Shown: one piece after another, positions 11,976-23,478 of the stretch
Position numbering within the stretch: the stretch's first letter is position 1
How the letters are laid out: every line of letters starts with the position of its first letter
Source: Vandiemenella viatica
Taxonomy: Eukaryota > Arthropoda > Insecta > Orthoptera > Morabidae
Reading direction: 5' to 3'
DNA length: 64,000 nt
Assembly: GCA_031002005.1 (NCBI GenBank)
Contig: JARYHS010009186.1
Location: 184,848,437-184,912,436 of the forward strand
Program-made: the position numbers and the translations under genes
The notes under the pieces: generated by a model
The model's input: only the letters and a program-made list of their open reading frames with translations
Told to the model about the DNA's origin: nothing
Databases searched by the model: none

Positions 11976-13559
11976 AGAAGAGGCTAATATAATTTCTCCT
12001 TAACTCTTCAAAGTTAATCACTTCTAAAATATTTTTCCTGCACAAACTTCAAATAACCTTTTGGCCACTAGAGTCTGGTAAATAATTCAAAAATTACCTT
12101 CTTCGTTTCGACGCCACAGCAGAAAAATTTAATGTAGCACTTGCGACTTGTAACATTGTTTTTATGATAAGCAATTTAGAGTTATCTCATTTATGCACAT
12201 TAACAAAAGATATATGATGCGTCACTAAAAGAAGTCGTTACCATACAGTTTACATTATTATGACCATCCAAAAGTCAAATGAGAAAGCATCTGAAATGTA
12301 GCAAGGCTTTTTGTAATTACTCGTATGAAGTGGATTCATTTCATCGGCGTATGTCACTTTTATCTCTATTTCTTTTAATATTTCTTTAATCCTGTAAACT
12401 TTGTTATTCTTTTTATGTTACGAATATTTCTGAAACAGTCGCCTGAGTAGCCAAGAATAGCCTGGGCTATAAAAAATAACGACCGTCCATGACAACCAAC
12501 GAGCTGTACCGAAGAGATAAACGTGAGGCGAGCGTGGGCCATATCCAAGCGATAGGATACTCAGCGAAAATGAAGATAAACGGTCTTCTGCCATTTTGGT
12601 ACACGACTACAACACTAATAATCATAAACATGGGATGCTCAAAACGGAAAACAACAACAGCGACAACTGTAACGAAATACCTACGAAAGTATGACTCGTA
12701 AGCTCCGTCAGTCAGGACATGTGTAAACCATAGCGGCAGCCTTAAACTATCTTTAGATAATAATAAAAATAACAACAATTCATTACACGCATTATCATAT
12801 CAGTCATTAAATCTAACACGTTTATTTAAATGTTGTTATATGAAACTAACAATTAATTGCAACAATGGTTACAGAAAAAGAAAAGTTACAAATTGCAAAG
12901 AAGAGAGTGATGATCACGAAGATATACTAACAGCGGTGCAAATATGTAGGTAATGTCGAGAATATTAATATCAGAAGAAGTAAACTATAAACATGTAGTG
13001 AACAAAGTTGCTTGCTGGAGTGTCTGTTAAAGGAAGAAGTGCTGGGAATGAGGTATTACGGAAGTGTCTCGCTCAAATAGACCAGGATTTGGTGGAGAGC
13101 AGTCCATTCTGGTTACCAGCCAATACTACAGCTCTAAAACAATCAGACGTGGGTTAAAAGGGGCACAGTGATTTGTAATTTCAAGAGAAACGTAGGTAAT
13201 CTGCTACTTATTCTACTGAAAGAGTAAACGAAAAGGTTAAGAACGTCTGGTATAAACGAAACGCTTATTCGGAGACCATAGGAGGAAGTAGGTTGATGTA
13301 ACATATGACAAATAAAATTCGAAGTGACATAAAAATAATACAAATTACGGGAGAGTACAAACACTTTAGTGATAAAGGTAATAACAAAAGAACAAAAACA
13401 GTCGGATGTATTCCCTCTTAAAATTTATAACAACTGTGTGAGATGCAGGTAATAATTAGAACCAGCGATCGTTTGTCAGAGATGTTTGGTGACTTAATTA
13501 AACGCCGAAATGAGGGTGGAAGAAGGTTTCATCGGAAATTCCAATAGGCAGAAGCAAGG
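11976..13559. other. No recognisable gene
   Basis: No supported gene. Overlapping open frames near 12467-12778 on both strands show no domain and no splice context. Confidence 0.35.
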
Positions 13560-14460
13560 TAGCATTGCAATGTAGCAGAAATGATAACAGTTCCAAGCGA
13601 TGGTGAAAATATGGGAACGATAGTTTTATTTTATTACAAAAGACTCAGGAGGCTGGTAAAAAAAATTAGAAGGAACTAAAATGCAATTAAAAGCAGCAAT
13701 TGTTAGATGTATTCGTGTAGGAAATTATGACTGAGAATTAATGATAACCACCCACACATATCAATGAATTACACTTACTACAACAGTTTTACCTCTGATT
13801 TCAGCTGTCTCACAACACACTGAAATAATTATTTTTATCTGTGGCATTCCTTTTTACGAACTGAAATAGCCTTCCAAAGTTAAGAGTTTAAACATTTCAT
13901 CAATTTTCATGCATAAACATAATTTCTGTTACATAAATTGGAAATTGTTTAATATTAGAAGGAATATGAATCCATCAATTACTGGAGAGGGTGATTGCGC
14001 TGCAAAACGCAGTCAGACCACTGCATGAAAATGGTGATGGGTTAAAAATGAGAGCAGCAAGATTTATTTTTGGAAATTACCTCAGAAGGCTACCTGTAAC
14101 TGATATGATAAAATATCTGGGTAGTGAGTACCTGAAAGATAAAAGGCAGAAGAAAAGAGTGTCTGGATTGTATAAGGCTTATAGTGGTGACGACTCATGG
14201 ATGGAAGAGGGAAGATGATCACGCTTGATTTTAGGTGAAACAGAGTGGGAAAAGTTTCTTCTGTTGGTAAGGAAGTCAGGGACTGGAATAAATTACCGAG
14301 AGAAATGGCGAATAATTCACCAAAAAACTGAATGAATTTAAAGTTGCAACTTATAAAAGGCAGAAATGTTTGGCAGGAGAACTGATAATAAAGTGGGCTA
14401 TTGACTACAGGCAACGTTGGCCTAGGAGTCACATACGTACACACCACCCATAAGCAGTGG
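13560..14460 (+). mobile_element. CR1/Jockey-like LINE relic
   Basis: About 13991-14218 reads AARFIFGNYLRR, VTDMIKYLGSEYL and GLYKAYSGDDSW, aligning with the C-terminal region of the LINE at 42638 (AARFVSGNYHR, KDMIKELEWDSL, GVYRAYTGDEAW). Around 13640-13680, 'FYYKRLRRLVKKIRRN' matches that LINE's linker. The central reverse transcriptase is missing and frameshifts are frequent. It is an old copy of the family seen at 19560, 21126 and 42638. Confidence 0.6.
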
Positions 14461-14689
14461 CAGTGACAATGTTGCACAACAAAACGAAGTGCACAGTACA
14501 GTAGTGTTTACGACTATCGAAAAACAAGGTAAAATTTAACGAGCTGTTTCTTGAAGAAACGTGTACTAATGCATGATGACTGTCATATATACCTATCATA
14601 TTGCAAGTAATATATGTAAAACAGTTCGTTACCTCACTGAATTGTTGAACGCAGGTCTGCTACATGGAAGGATATCTCACTGCTGGAAA

Positions 14690-15995
14690 ACCTCTAGCAC
14701 AAGTAAATCAGAAGGTAAACACCCTTACTGCCAAAGACATATAAGCCTATTCGCCTTTTAAATGTCCTTGACTACATGAGGGGTTATTGTATAACCGGAT
14801 TAAGGGACTTAGTTTACTGAAAGGTATGAATCAGCAGCTGTTTGGCATCTGGGGAGCAACATCAACAGAGGATACCATAAATTAAGCTCAGCGTGTATGT
14901 AGAGAAACATAAAATATATGTCACTGGCATATTTATTGACAACCCCAGCACCTTTGATAATTCACGGGGGCTGAATTAGCTCATAAAACTACGAGAGTAA
15001 GGATGCCCACGAATGTTGTACAAGAATATAGAAGGAACTGTTTCCCTCTGCTCAGGCCAACAGTAAACATAACAGCTCACTAAGGGATGACCATAAGGCT
15101 CAGTCTGTGGCCCAGATTTTTGTGCTATTCTTGTGTAATGTGTCCTGAATAGAATCTTTGGTGTGACAAAGCTTGAAGGCATCGTATACTTCGGATACTA
15201 CATTATGCTACTTAGTGGAGGAGGTACCGGAAGAGAAATCGAGAGAAACAGTAAGGAAATGATCCAAGCAAGAGAATTCTGGTGAAAAAACTAAAAGCCA
15301 ACTGACGCCAACGTTAAAGAAACACATATTATTAATTGATAGATTGAGACAATATCCCACTGTGAAGCTTGGGGAATCTTCCATCAATCAATTTAAATCG
15401 TAAGATATTTAGAACTTATTCTAGATGACGACAGAAACGTTGATTGTATATGCCAAACAACTGCAACAATGAACAAGATACCGACTGTCAGATTATTCCA
15501 TGGCGTTAACGGTGGAGCTAACACATTGGCGCGTGTGTTGAGATTGGTAAAACCTGTTAGTTGTGTTAGAATGTTGCAAAAAGGAATGCTCTTTCGTCTT
15601 AACAACACGGATGTACTGTACGTACGTATGGTTGTTCCTAGATCTGGAAATAAGAAAATGGGCAGCAGTTTGCAGCCTACAGAAAACAAACAATGTTAGA
15701 AAGGCTGAAGTTAAGCTAGACGCTGATCAGCACACGATCAACAAACTTTATACCAAGCAGACGTCATAAGAATGTCTTTCTCCGTCATATAGTGTATAAT
15801 GGAAAATACATTAAACCTCATATCCTCAATTCAAGTTATCATGCCTGCACCACTGAGGAAATTTAGTATAACCATGTCCACGTTTGAGACTTGCGTATGT
15901 CAAACATCGTGTAGTTTACATTTGATCCTTGTGGAGATGGAATCAAACCATCTCATCTTTCAATGTCTCAGGAGACAAGATTTAACTACCTTAAG
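14690..15995 (+). mobile_element. I/R1-like LINE reverse transcriptase relic
   Basis: Fragments in several frames follow the usual order of an I/R1-type pol: FIDNPSTFDNSRGLN (from the F-x-D-I-x-x-A-F-D region), LIKLRE.GCPRMLYKNIEG, the degraded 'TKG.P.GSVCGPD' (normally T-x-G-C-P-Q-G-S), GGTGREIERNSKEM, and a terminal HLIFQC at about 15940-15965. Stops and frameshifts are numerous, so it is dead. Clade assignment rests on these motifs only. Confidence 0.55.
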
Positions 15996-16700
15996 GCCGG
16001 TTCACACTAGAGATCAAGTTAGGTGAGGGTAAAGATGAAAATTGCTATACATATAATCCAGTGAGACCATTCTCACTGCTCGTTTTGATCAGTCCAAGGA
16101 AAGTAGACTTCAAGATCTGGGTGCTGATGACTTGAGCCAATCTGAGCGCTATTTTGAACGTATAACAGTCAGGTCAAATTAGATCAATATGGACGACGAA
16201 CGTCTCAGATCTAGTCACGATTCATCTCAAGAATACTACACTATGGATAGAGATAAATAAAAAAATAAAAAATAAAACGTGAAACAATAAGAGTGAAAAA
16301 TTGCACAGTTTTGCGAAACAATCAGAATAATATGTTTATTATTGGTTATTCTATATTATTTATGTCGAAAATATTGAGAATTCGTTTCATTGTCCTCTTT
16401 AGTTTGTTAAAGTAGAATCAACTATTTTATTGAACAAAAAGTAAAAACTGTAATGTTTAAATAATAATAAAATAATTTATAACTTTTAAAGTCTTTGCTT
16501 ATTTCTTAAAAAATATTATTTGGCCTGGCCTGGCCTGTCCTGGCTATGGGTGTGAATGTTACTTGCAGAATCATGAATCTTGAGCTGATCTGACCTGATC
16601 GTACCTTGCGTAAAATCTTCTAGGGCTCCATCTTCCGGAAGATGGAGAAAGCTTACATTCGCTGATCGTACCTTGATCTCTAGTGAGATTAGTCCTTTAA
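15991..16700. mobile_element. Non-autonomous TIR element, ~710 bp
   Basis: The left end TTAAGGCCGGTTCACACTAG continues AGATCAAG; the right end is its imperfect complement, sharing the 14-bp core CACTAGAGATCAAG in inverted orientation. Both ends sit on TTAA-type sequence. The interior has no transposase frame but contains a perfect 22-bp palindrome (16626-16647). It is similar in style to the element at 57681. The superfamily (PIF/Harbinger-like or another TTAA/TWA-targeting group) is not settled. Confidence 0.55.
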
Positions 16701-17741
16701 ACAAGAACACTTTGGACACCCCCTGCTATAGATACCATGTTTCTAAGAGCCATTTTTAATTGGTCCCATTATGTTACAGGAACTGGTTACAACCGTCTCC
16801 AAACATAATATTATTATATTTTGGTAAATGAAGAATCCGGTCAGATTCCACATAAAAAAAGCAGCTTGTGGTCATGAGGTATTAGGACGAAGTATGATCA
16901 GTGTATTTTGTAAAATTATAATGCTCTAGTTGGTTGTTACTCGAAATAAAAAAATAAATCAAATATCTTGTTTGTAACATTACTTATTTTTCTTAACGTA
17001 CCATCAAATGTTTAGATAATTTGCGTTTATAATCATTTCGTGCTGCAGTAACGGTTTGCTAACCAAGAATAACATTGCCGTGCATTTCATCTATTTGCAG
17101 GTGCCTAAACTAAAACTCCAGTCGCGGTGGGCAAATGGAATTAACGGCTGTACAAAACAGCAGAAAAAGTTTAACCTGTATCATGTAAAGAAAGAGGTAA
17201 ACGATGGATCGAACGGTGATATTAAAAGGGCTCGAGACACTTCTTAAGTTATCCACCGGATCACGTGATCATCAAACCGTATTGTTATCTGCCAAAAACA
17301 AGTTAAACAAGTTTAGGTTTCGTTTGCACACCACAGAAATTACATGTAATCCAGCAGTATCACCTTTTCATTTCATTGCTTTCTGTGATAATCTTAAGAG
17401 CATTAAGTAATTTTACACTGAAATATGTATATAAAGGAAATAACATACAGTATTAAAAAAAATCATTATTGCGCTGCACCAGTAGTTGTAGCGCATTTAT
17501 AATATACTAAAATGTATTTCAAATTACATTTCTGCAGTTAACTTATTTCTTAACAGCACGCCAGGTTTATTACCACTGCTTTATAGCTACTAGGAGAAGC
17601 GGAGTCGTTTCCTTTAAACTACTTTGTACCAACCGACAAGACTAGAAATTACGTTACTTTTTTTAAATAACATGTATTTTTTGAGGACACGTAATTCGAA
17701 CTAATAAAATAACGCAGACTTAAAATGTGTCAGATTGAAAA
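16701..17741. other. No recognisable gene
   Basis: AT-rich. An open frame at 17056-17247 shows no domain, and no repeat is recognised. Confidence 0.35.
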
Positions 17742-19475
17742 TCTTTATGTATAAAAATTCAGCCTCCGTTTGTTTGTGTTCACAAAACATGAAAATTAGT
17801 CACTCGGTTGACTCGAAATCTTTGGAGAATGTGGTGCACGGCACGAAGAAGGTTTTTAAAAAACAAAAATCCAAAAACTACACCCTTTACTTCTTTATAC
17901 TCCTTAATTTTTAGGTAAACCCACATATTTTATCCGATTTCAATGGATTTTAAAACACGTATGCTTTATAACAAACAGAAAAATATTGTCAACATTAATT
18001 TTTGTCAATCTTCTTTGAGCATACCCACAGGTTTTATCCGATGTCGATGGAACTTTTCACACGTATTCTTTGAAATAAACAGAAAAATACTGTATTCAGT
18101 TGTTCAGAAATCCAATGCCTCCCCCTAATTCTACTCTCCTTAATTCTTGTCAATGTTCTTTGTACAAAGCCATAGTTTCTATCCGATTTCGAAGGAACTT
18201 TACACACGTATACTTAAAAGCTATCAGAAAAGTATACTTTTTATTTCGTTTACAAAACCCCAATCCCTCTCCCCCTTTCCACCATCTTAGTATTTGTCAA
18301 TCAATGTTCTTTTTACATAGCCACAGTTTTTATCCGATATCTATGGAACTTTTCAGACTTTTACTTTTAAAAAAATCTGACCATTTGGTTTGAAAAACCC
18401 CTATCCCCCTCCCCCTTTTCCCCCAACACTCTTAATTTCCAATGTTGTTCATAGAAACCCAAAGTTTTTTTCAGACTTCGATGGAACACTGTACACGTCT
18501 ACTTTAAAACAAAGAAAATTTATGTGTACCCCAGGTTTATAAAAACATTACCCCTAACCCCCTTTACCTAACTAAAGTGAAATTTACATTTGAAACAATT
18601 ATATTTTTGTAAATATCTCGAAAACAGTAGGTAAATCGACCAAAGTGGATACCAATATTCCGAGGGCCCATAATATATCCTGTCAAACGGCGTTGGACCT
18701 GTTCCGATCGAATAAATGTTGATCAAAAAAAATTGTAACTTGAAATTTAAAAATTGTTTTAATAAATCCATGGTGACATATAAATCTACAGTTTTTATCC
18801 GATCTGGAAGGTATTGGGAGCACATATGTTTTATAATAAGTTATTGTTTACATTTGTTTCACAAAACTGCACCCGCTCTCCTCCTTCAACCATCTTAATA
18901 CAAACTGGCACGTTTCAATTTTCTGGTTTTCTTGCATTTATATCGAAAACCTCAGAGAAATTGTCCAAAGTGGATGGTGATGTAGAATGTTTATGACATT
19001 CCGATCAAAAGGGATGAAACATTAGAATTTTCATATTCAGTTTCCGAGCAGAAGACGGAAAGATTAAAAATATTGTGTTTCCCAAAGCAGTAGAATAAAC
19101 GTTTTCAAATTTGTTTATTCACAAAAATTGATGGTCTTTCACTTATTTTGTACATTTAAATGTGTCTTCTTTACATATGTGTAGCCACTTAGTAATAAAA
19201 ATAGGCACGGCAACGCGAAAAGTTTTTCAAATAAGATTTGGTCTACGCATGTTTGTGCTAGCAAAAATGTAGTCTACCAACAAGCATTACAATTTAAAAA
19301 AAAAGATTTCTTGTAAATAAAAAAAGCCACCTTTTTAATATACCTTTGCATCCCACAATTAGAAACTGAATGCTTTTGCATGGCCGATTATATGTCGCAT
19401 GTTCTAGAACCAGTAGGCTCTTATATTTGCTAAGGGACTGATCCACAGCAAAGCGTGGCTAGGTTTAGTAGCTAG
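17742..19475 (+). mobile_element. Helitron with minisatellite and helicase tail
   Basis: It begins TCTTTATGTATAAAAATTC after an A and ends CTAG before a T, with a CCAC/GTGG hairpin just upstream of the end (19443-19458). The interior from about 17925 to 18840 holds diverged copies of the same monomer as the minus-strand Helitrons (TTTTATCCGATTTC, AAACAGAAAAATACTG). A helicase remnant follows at 19048. The left breakpoint of the 18.7-50.7 kb tandem duplication lies inside it, near 18735. Confidence 0.72.
19048..19098 (+). pseudogene. Helitron helicase C-terminal remnant
   Basis: Reads AEDGKIKNIVFPKAVE then stop, matching the DGKTKNIVY-type end of Helitron helicases and the fragment at 8047-8152. 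Only this tail is readable. Confidence 0.65.
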
Positions 19476-19559
19476 TATGTATCAACTTTAAATAATTATT
19501 TTTAAATTCCACAAATCTAATGTATGTAGCTAAGTTGCATATGTTGGTGTTGGGGCTTG

Positions 19560-19905
19560 GAGGAATACTGTTCAAAGAATTAGGAATAGTCGATGGAAGG
19601 GGAAAGACGACCATGACCACAAGCTGGCACTCGATTTCATGCATAAGGGAGAGGGAAAATGTTTTCTTTTGTTCGTAAGGGTGTCAGCCGTCAAGGATTG
19701 GGACAAATTAAAAAGTGAAGTGATGAATAATTTGCCAAAAACGCTTAAGGAATTTAAAATTAAAATTACTATATCAGAAAAGTAAAAGGAAGAGCAATTT
19801 AACAATCCAATTATTAAAGAAAATTTTTAAAAAATAAAATAAAAATGGTTAAATAGAAGACTAGGAGAATTGCCTCCAGGGCGTTAGATAGATCACAATT
19901 AACAC
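19560..19905 (+). mobile_element. CR1/Jockey-like LINE 3' end, decayed
   Basis: The stretch 'gaccatgaccacaagctggcactcgatttc' and the following 'gggtgtcag' through 'aatttgccaaaaacg' correspond to the C-terminal codons of the LINE at 42638 (DHDHKLALDF...NNLPKTLKEF). Frame is lost in several places. It ends near 'attgcctccagggcg', a decayed form of the family's 3' end. Confidence 0.6.
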
Positions 19906-19949
19906 TAATAATAAAATAAATAATAATAATTAATGACAATACTACATTT

Positions 19950-20390
19950 CTTCCTCTTCTCTAATTATGTTACTAATTTCACGTGAGGGTGAAGGACCTG
20001 TCCCAAATCCATTTTGAAAGTCTGTAAGTTTGGCTACTATAATCGTACTCTAGTGTTGAATTTTTGTCGTAGGTTCAAGATATTTGTGTTGCTTCAGTAT
20101 CATTTCCTGAGCAGAGATATCATGGTTCCTGTTTTCAACTATTCAGGTAGTTTCCTTTAAGCTAACACATGAAGAAGATGTAAAAGCAAATAATTCACTA
20201 GATTTCGTCTTTATTTCAGTAGTTCTGGAGCTATTTCTTAAAATCCGACCGCTTTTCTGTTTTTTTAGCACTTCATTTAGCTCTTTTATTGTTATTTGAT
20301 TTAGTCCTTTCATTTCTGTAATAAATTCTGGAGGGTTTTCTAGCGTTTATTTCATATTTGTAATTCTGTTATGTAGATCTGTGCAGCGTA
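19950..20390 (-). mobile_element. LINE reverse-transcriptase fragment
   Basis: The minus strand gives EMKGLNQITIKELNEVLKKQ, like the segment just upstream of the RT core in RTE/Jockey-type pols, and later DFQNGFGTGPSPSREI, resembling the E-Q-x-G-F-R-x-G-R-S motif. It is broken by stops and its family is uncertain. Confidence 0.4.
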
Positions 20391-20573
20391 TCTTTTTTAT
20401 ATTTTTTTTTGGAAAAGGCCTTGCGTCCGCATTCATAATTTTCTATGACTGAAAAATGTATTTAAACTTTCTCTATGTGCCTTCGTCTGCTAGATTCTCT
20501 TGCCTCGTCTTCGATATGTCAGTTAGATCTCTTGTTTTACTGTCAGGGTATTGTTTATTTGTTCATTCCATAC

Positions 20574-21125
20574 ACGGTGATTCAATAAGGGTTTTACAAC
20601 TTTAGAATGATATAGAAATTTTTTGAGATAACTTACAGAATCGCTAGATGCGTCACTTTGTAGCAACCAGCTTCAGGTTTCACATAAAAGTGTCAGTTTG
20701 GTTCGATGTGACTTCCATTTATAATGCAGCAAACATCCCACCGGTAATCAATTTCTTCCCATACTCGTTGCAGCAGAAAGAGTGTAACTTGTACAACGGC
20801 AGCGTATATTCGATTTTTCAGGTCGGCCAAATTGTTTGTTAGAGGAAGAACATGCACACGATCTTTAATGAAACCCCAGAGAAAGAAATCCAGTGGTTTC
20901 TAATCTGGGGAGCGAGATGGCCATGCGATTGGGGCTTCATGGTTGCATCTCGGTCATCTTCTTCGATTTGTGCAATTAAAACGTTTTCAATCATATCCAG
21001 ATACACAATACTAGTGACAGATTTTTCCATGAAGAAGAAAGGGTATAACCCTTTCAGGTTGCTAAGGACCCAAAACACATTAACTTTGGGATTGTCACGA
21101 ACGTTCTTTAGTGTATTCTGTGCGA
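20574..21125 (-). mobile_element. mariner-like transposon relic
   Basis: On the minus strand, PKVNVFWVLSNL, YPFFFMEKSVTSIVYLDMIE and then FKNRIYAA-like and DVCCIINGSHIEPN fragments follow the order of a mariner-group transposase (K-V-N-V-W, G-P-F-F-F, S-Y-L-D-M-L, and D-V-C-R...G-x-H-I-E near the C-terminus). The DDE region is scrambled. The outer end, GGTGATTCAATAAGGG at about 20576, looks like a terminal inverted repeat; its partner is missing because a LINE 3' end was inserted at about 21126. Confidence 0.5.
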
Positions 21126-21693
21126 AATTTACGTCGAGTGGAATTGGGTTACAAAGCTTTGGTCAGATCATTGATTGAATATGGTAGTGTAGTATGGGAG
21201 CCACATTTCGACTATCAAATACAGGAGTTGGAGAAGGTGCAAAGAAGGGCTGCTAGATTTGTTTCCGGAAATTATCGCAGAACGCAATCAGTAACATATA
21301 TGATAAAAGAGCTGGAATGGGACTCATTGGAAGACAGAAGGAGGGTGAAGAGGTTCATGGGAGTGTACAAGGCGTATATTGGTGATGAGGCATGGAAAGA
21401 TATTGGTGTAAGAATTAAAAGTAATGCATGGAAGGGAAAAGATGGCCATGAACACAAGCTGGCACTCGATTTCAGGCACAAGGGTGTAGGAAGATTCTCT
21501 TTTTTCGGTAAGGGTGTCAGGGATTGGAAAAAGTTACCAAAAGAAATGATAAATAATTTGCCAAAAGCCTTGAAAGAATTTAAAGTTAAAATTTGTACTG
21601 GGCAAATCTAGATGGGTGCGGAATACGGGGAACATGGGTGTTTAAAGAAATTGCCACCTGAGCATGTGCTCCATTGCAATTTAATTAAATATT
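21126..21693 (+). mobile_element. CR1/Jockey-like LINE 3' end, little decayed
   Basis: An open frame to 21611 gives the C-terminal domain of the LINE family at 42638: ELGYKALVRSLIEYGSVVWE, AARFVSGNYRR, MIKELEWDSLEDRRR, HKLALDFRHKGVGRFS, ending KICTGQI. After the stop it has the shared 3' UTR (ATTGCCACCTGAGC, GTGCTCCATTGCAATTTAAT). It is a typical severely 5'-truncated insertion, sitting in the mariner relic. It is absent from unit 2 of the duplication. Confidence 0.8.
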
Positions 21694-21994
21694 ATTACTT
21701 CTGGTTTATGTTTACTCTTGTTTTACTCGAACTTGCAGTGCTATCCTAGACATACGTTCTTTTACGTTATTCCAGTCCTAATCTATATTATAAGCTCTTA
21801 ATTTTTTAAGAGGCAACCAGTCAGTCTTCATTGCTAGAGATCTCTGGATATCAGTGTCATGAATTAATTAACACAGGAAGAATTAAACATCAGTCACTGG
21901 CAAACTGTAAATAAAAATGTATTATATAGCTAAATTATACTTGTAGGGAAATTTTAACGTGGACATCGCAATTAATTAATGCTACTGGTAACGA
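21694..21994. other. No recognisable gene
   Basis: AT-rich spacer; nothing supported. Confidence 0.4.
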
Positions 21995-22480
21995 TACTAG
22001 TCTCGTTGGCTCAGTTGTTTGTGGCATCGTGTTAGTGTCTGCCGCTTGACATCTAATTAGCTGGTTCGGGTCCTGGTAGTGGAAAAACTTCATCAGAACT
22101 TGGGAGGCACGGGACGTGAGGTAGTGGTGCACAATTCTAATCACCAGATTATGCACCAAAAACATGGGTTGAATCCCAAACCCTTCTGCAGAGCGTATAC
22201 AATGAGGACATACGATGGCGATTCGGCAGTTGGATGTGGACGTTTAACCTGACGGCACCTCACTATCCTGAACGATGCGAAACCGAGTGTCACATTTATC
22301 TTCCTTCCATCTTCTATTCATTCACAACACAAACAACACACTACAATAAATATACACACAATACAGTCATCCACGTACAAAACAACAAACACGTAAATAC
22401 ACTTCCATCCTTGGGGAAGGCAAGAGGAAACCACCACAGTTTAAATTTCTCCACCCTCACCCCAAAAAATCTAACGATTT
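21995..22480 (+). mobile_element. tRNA-headed SINE-like element (third family)
   Basis: A box CGTTGGCTCAGTTG and B box GGTTCGGGTCC stand about 50 bases apart, followed by a long body ending near AAACCACCACAGTTTAAATTT. The part from 22187 on is repeated in unit 2 (36862-37100) but the tRNA-like head is not, so unit 2's left junction cut through it. No poly(A) tail is evident and full length is uncertain. Confidence 0.5.
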
Positions 22481-23405
22481 AGAAGAAATAGAAAATGAAG
22501 AATAATGACAATATTACCATCTGACCACAGCAATGAAAAGTAACAGACGTTCTTGCGATACTGAAATGTTTACCAGTGACTTCACTATTGAAGAATTGTT
22601 TAAATTATTAATACTCTTATTATGAACTCCCACTTTTCAGATATCGCATATATTTAAATTTATACTTAAATCAAAGGTTAGAAATTGATGCTTTTTTAAG
22701 TAATGTGCTTCATTAAAATATTTACATAAAAATATATACGCGGTGACACTGGTGCTGTATACGACAGTCTACCATCCCGCGGTCCTGTAACAGGAATGAT
22801 AACATTTTCCTTGTAGTAGTCCTTTGGTGTGATGTAATAAAACTAAACAAATGAACCGCTGTCGTGTGCACTTCCGAACTATACGTTTATTAATCTGATA
22901 AAAAGTTACTACAAGTTTTCCGTGTCCTATATTGGATGTATAAAATGAGTCAGAATAATTACACTGCTCTGCATTGGTTGTAGAAGCTACCGTTTCTACA
23001 GGAAACAAAATCCGAAAGTACAGATTTCCTTTTCTAATCCGTTCGTGAAACTTACTGCACGAAATTAAAAGGAGAGTTGGGTGGGCAATACAAACAGCAA
23101 ACAATCGCCTTCGTCTTTTCACTGATGTGTGGCATGTTTCGAATTGTCAACGTTACTGGAATACTTACTAAGATTGAGCCTTGGATTTTTTGTGTCAGCA
23201 GATACGAGTGGAAATTTTTCTCTTTTTCCCTTTACGTCTCAGTGTTCCTTATCTCATATTGTCGATGGTTAATTCTGTCTAATTAAGAGTTGTACGACCC
23301 AAAATTGCAGCTTCGTAATTGTTTAATGTACTGGGTGCTTCTCCTGCATATTAAACGCAGGTCCGGCCTTGGACCGCTGGAGAGGGGAAGGAAGAGTGGT
23401 GGCAG
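22481..23405. other. 5' flank of peptide gene 1, no other gene
   Basis: Non-coding, but closely matched in unit 2 (about 37100-37990). The last hundred bases before the TATA box (AGGTCCGGC, GAGAGGGGAAGGAAGAGTGG, GGCAGAGGACGGG) are purine- and G-rich and almost unchanged between copies, as expected for a shared proximal promoter. Confidence 0.45.
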
Positions 23406-23416
23406 AGGACGGGTAG

Positions 23417-23424
23417 TATATAAG
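23417..23424 (+). promoter_or_regulatory. TATA box of peptide gene 1
   Basis: TATATAAG lies 62 bases before the ATG and is kept in the paralogue at 38007-38014. A start about 30 bases downstream would give a leader of roughly 30 bases. The TCAG at 23437-23440 is rather close to be the initiator, so the start point is not fixed. Confidence 0.65.
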
Positions 23425-23478
23425 AGACCACTCACCTCAGACAACAGGTTTGCTACTGGCGACACTGGAACGGTCACA

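Noticed and set aside
12467..12778. Overlapping 103- and 70-codon frames on opposite strands
   Set aside because: No recognisable domain, no splice signals and no homologue in the window; consistent with chance.
20852..21178. 108-codon plus-strand frame
   Set aside because: It is the antisense of the mariner-like transposase remnant, running into the LINE insertion.
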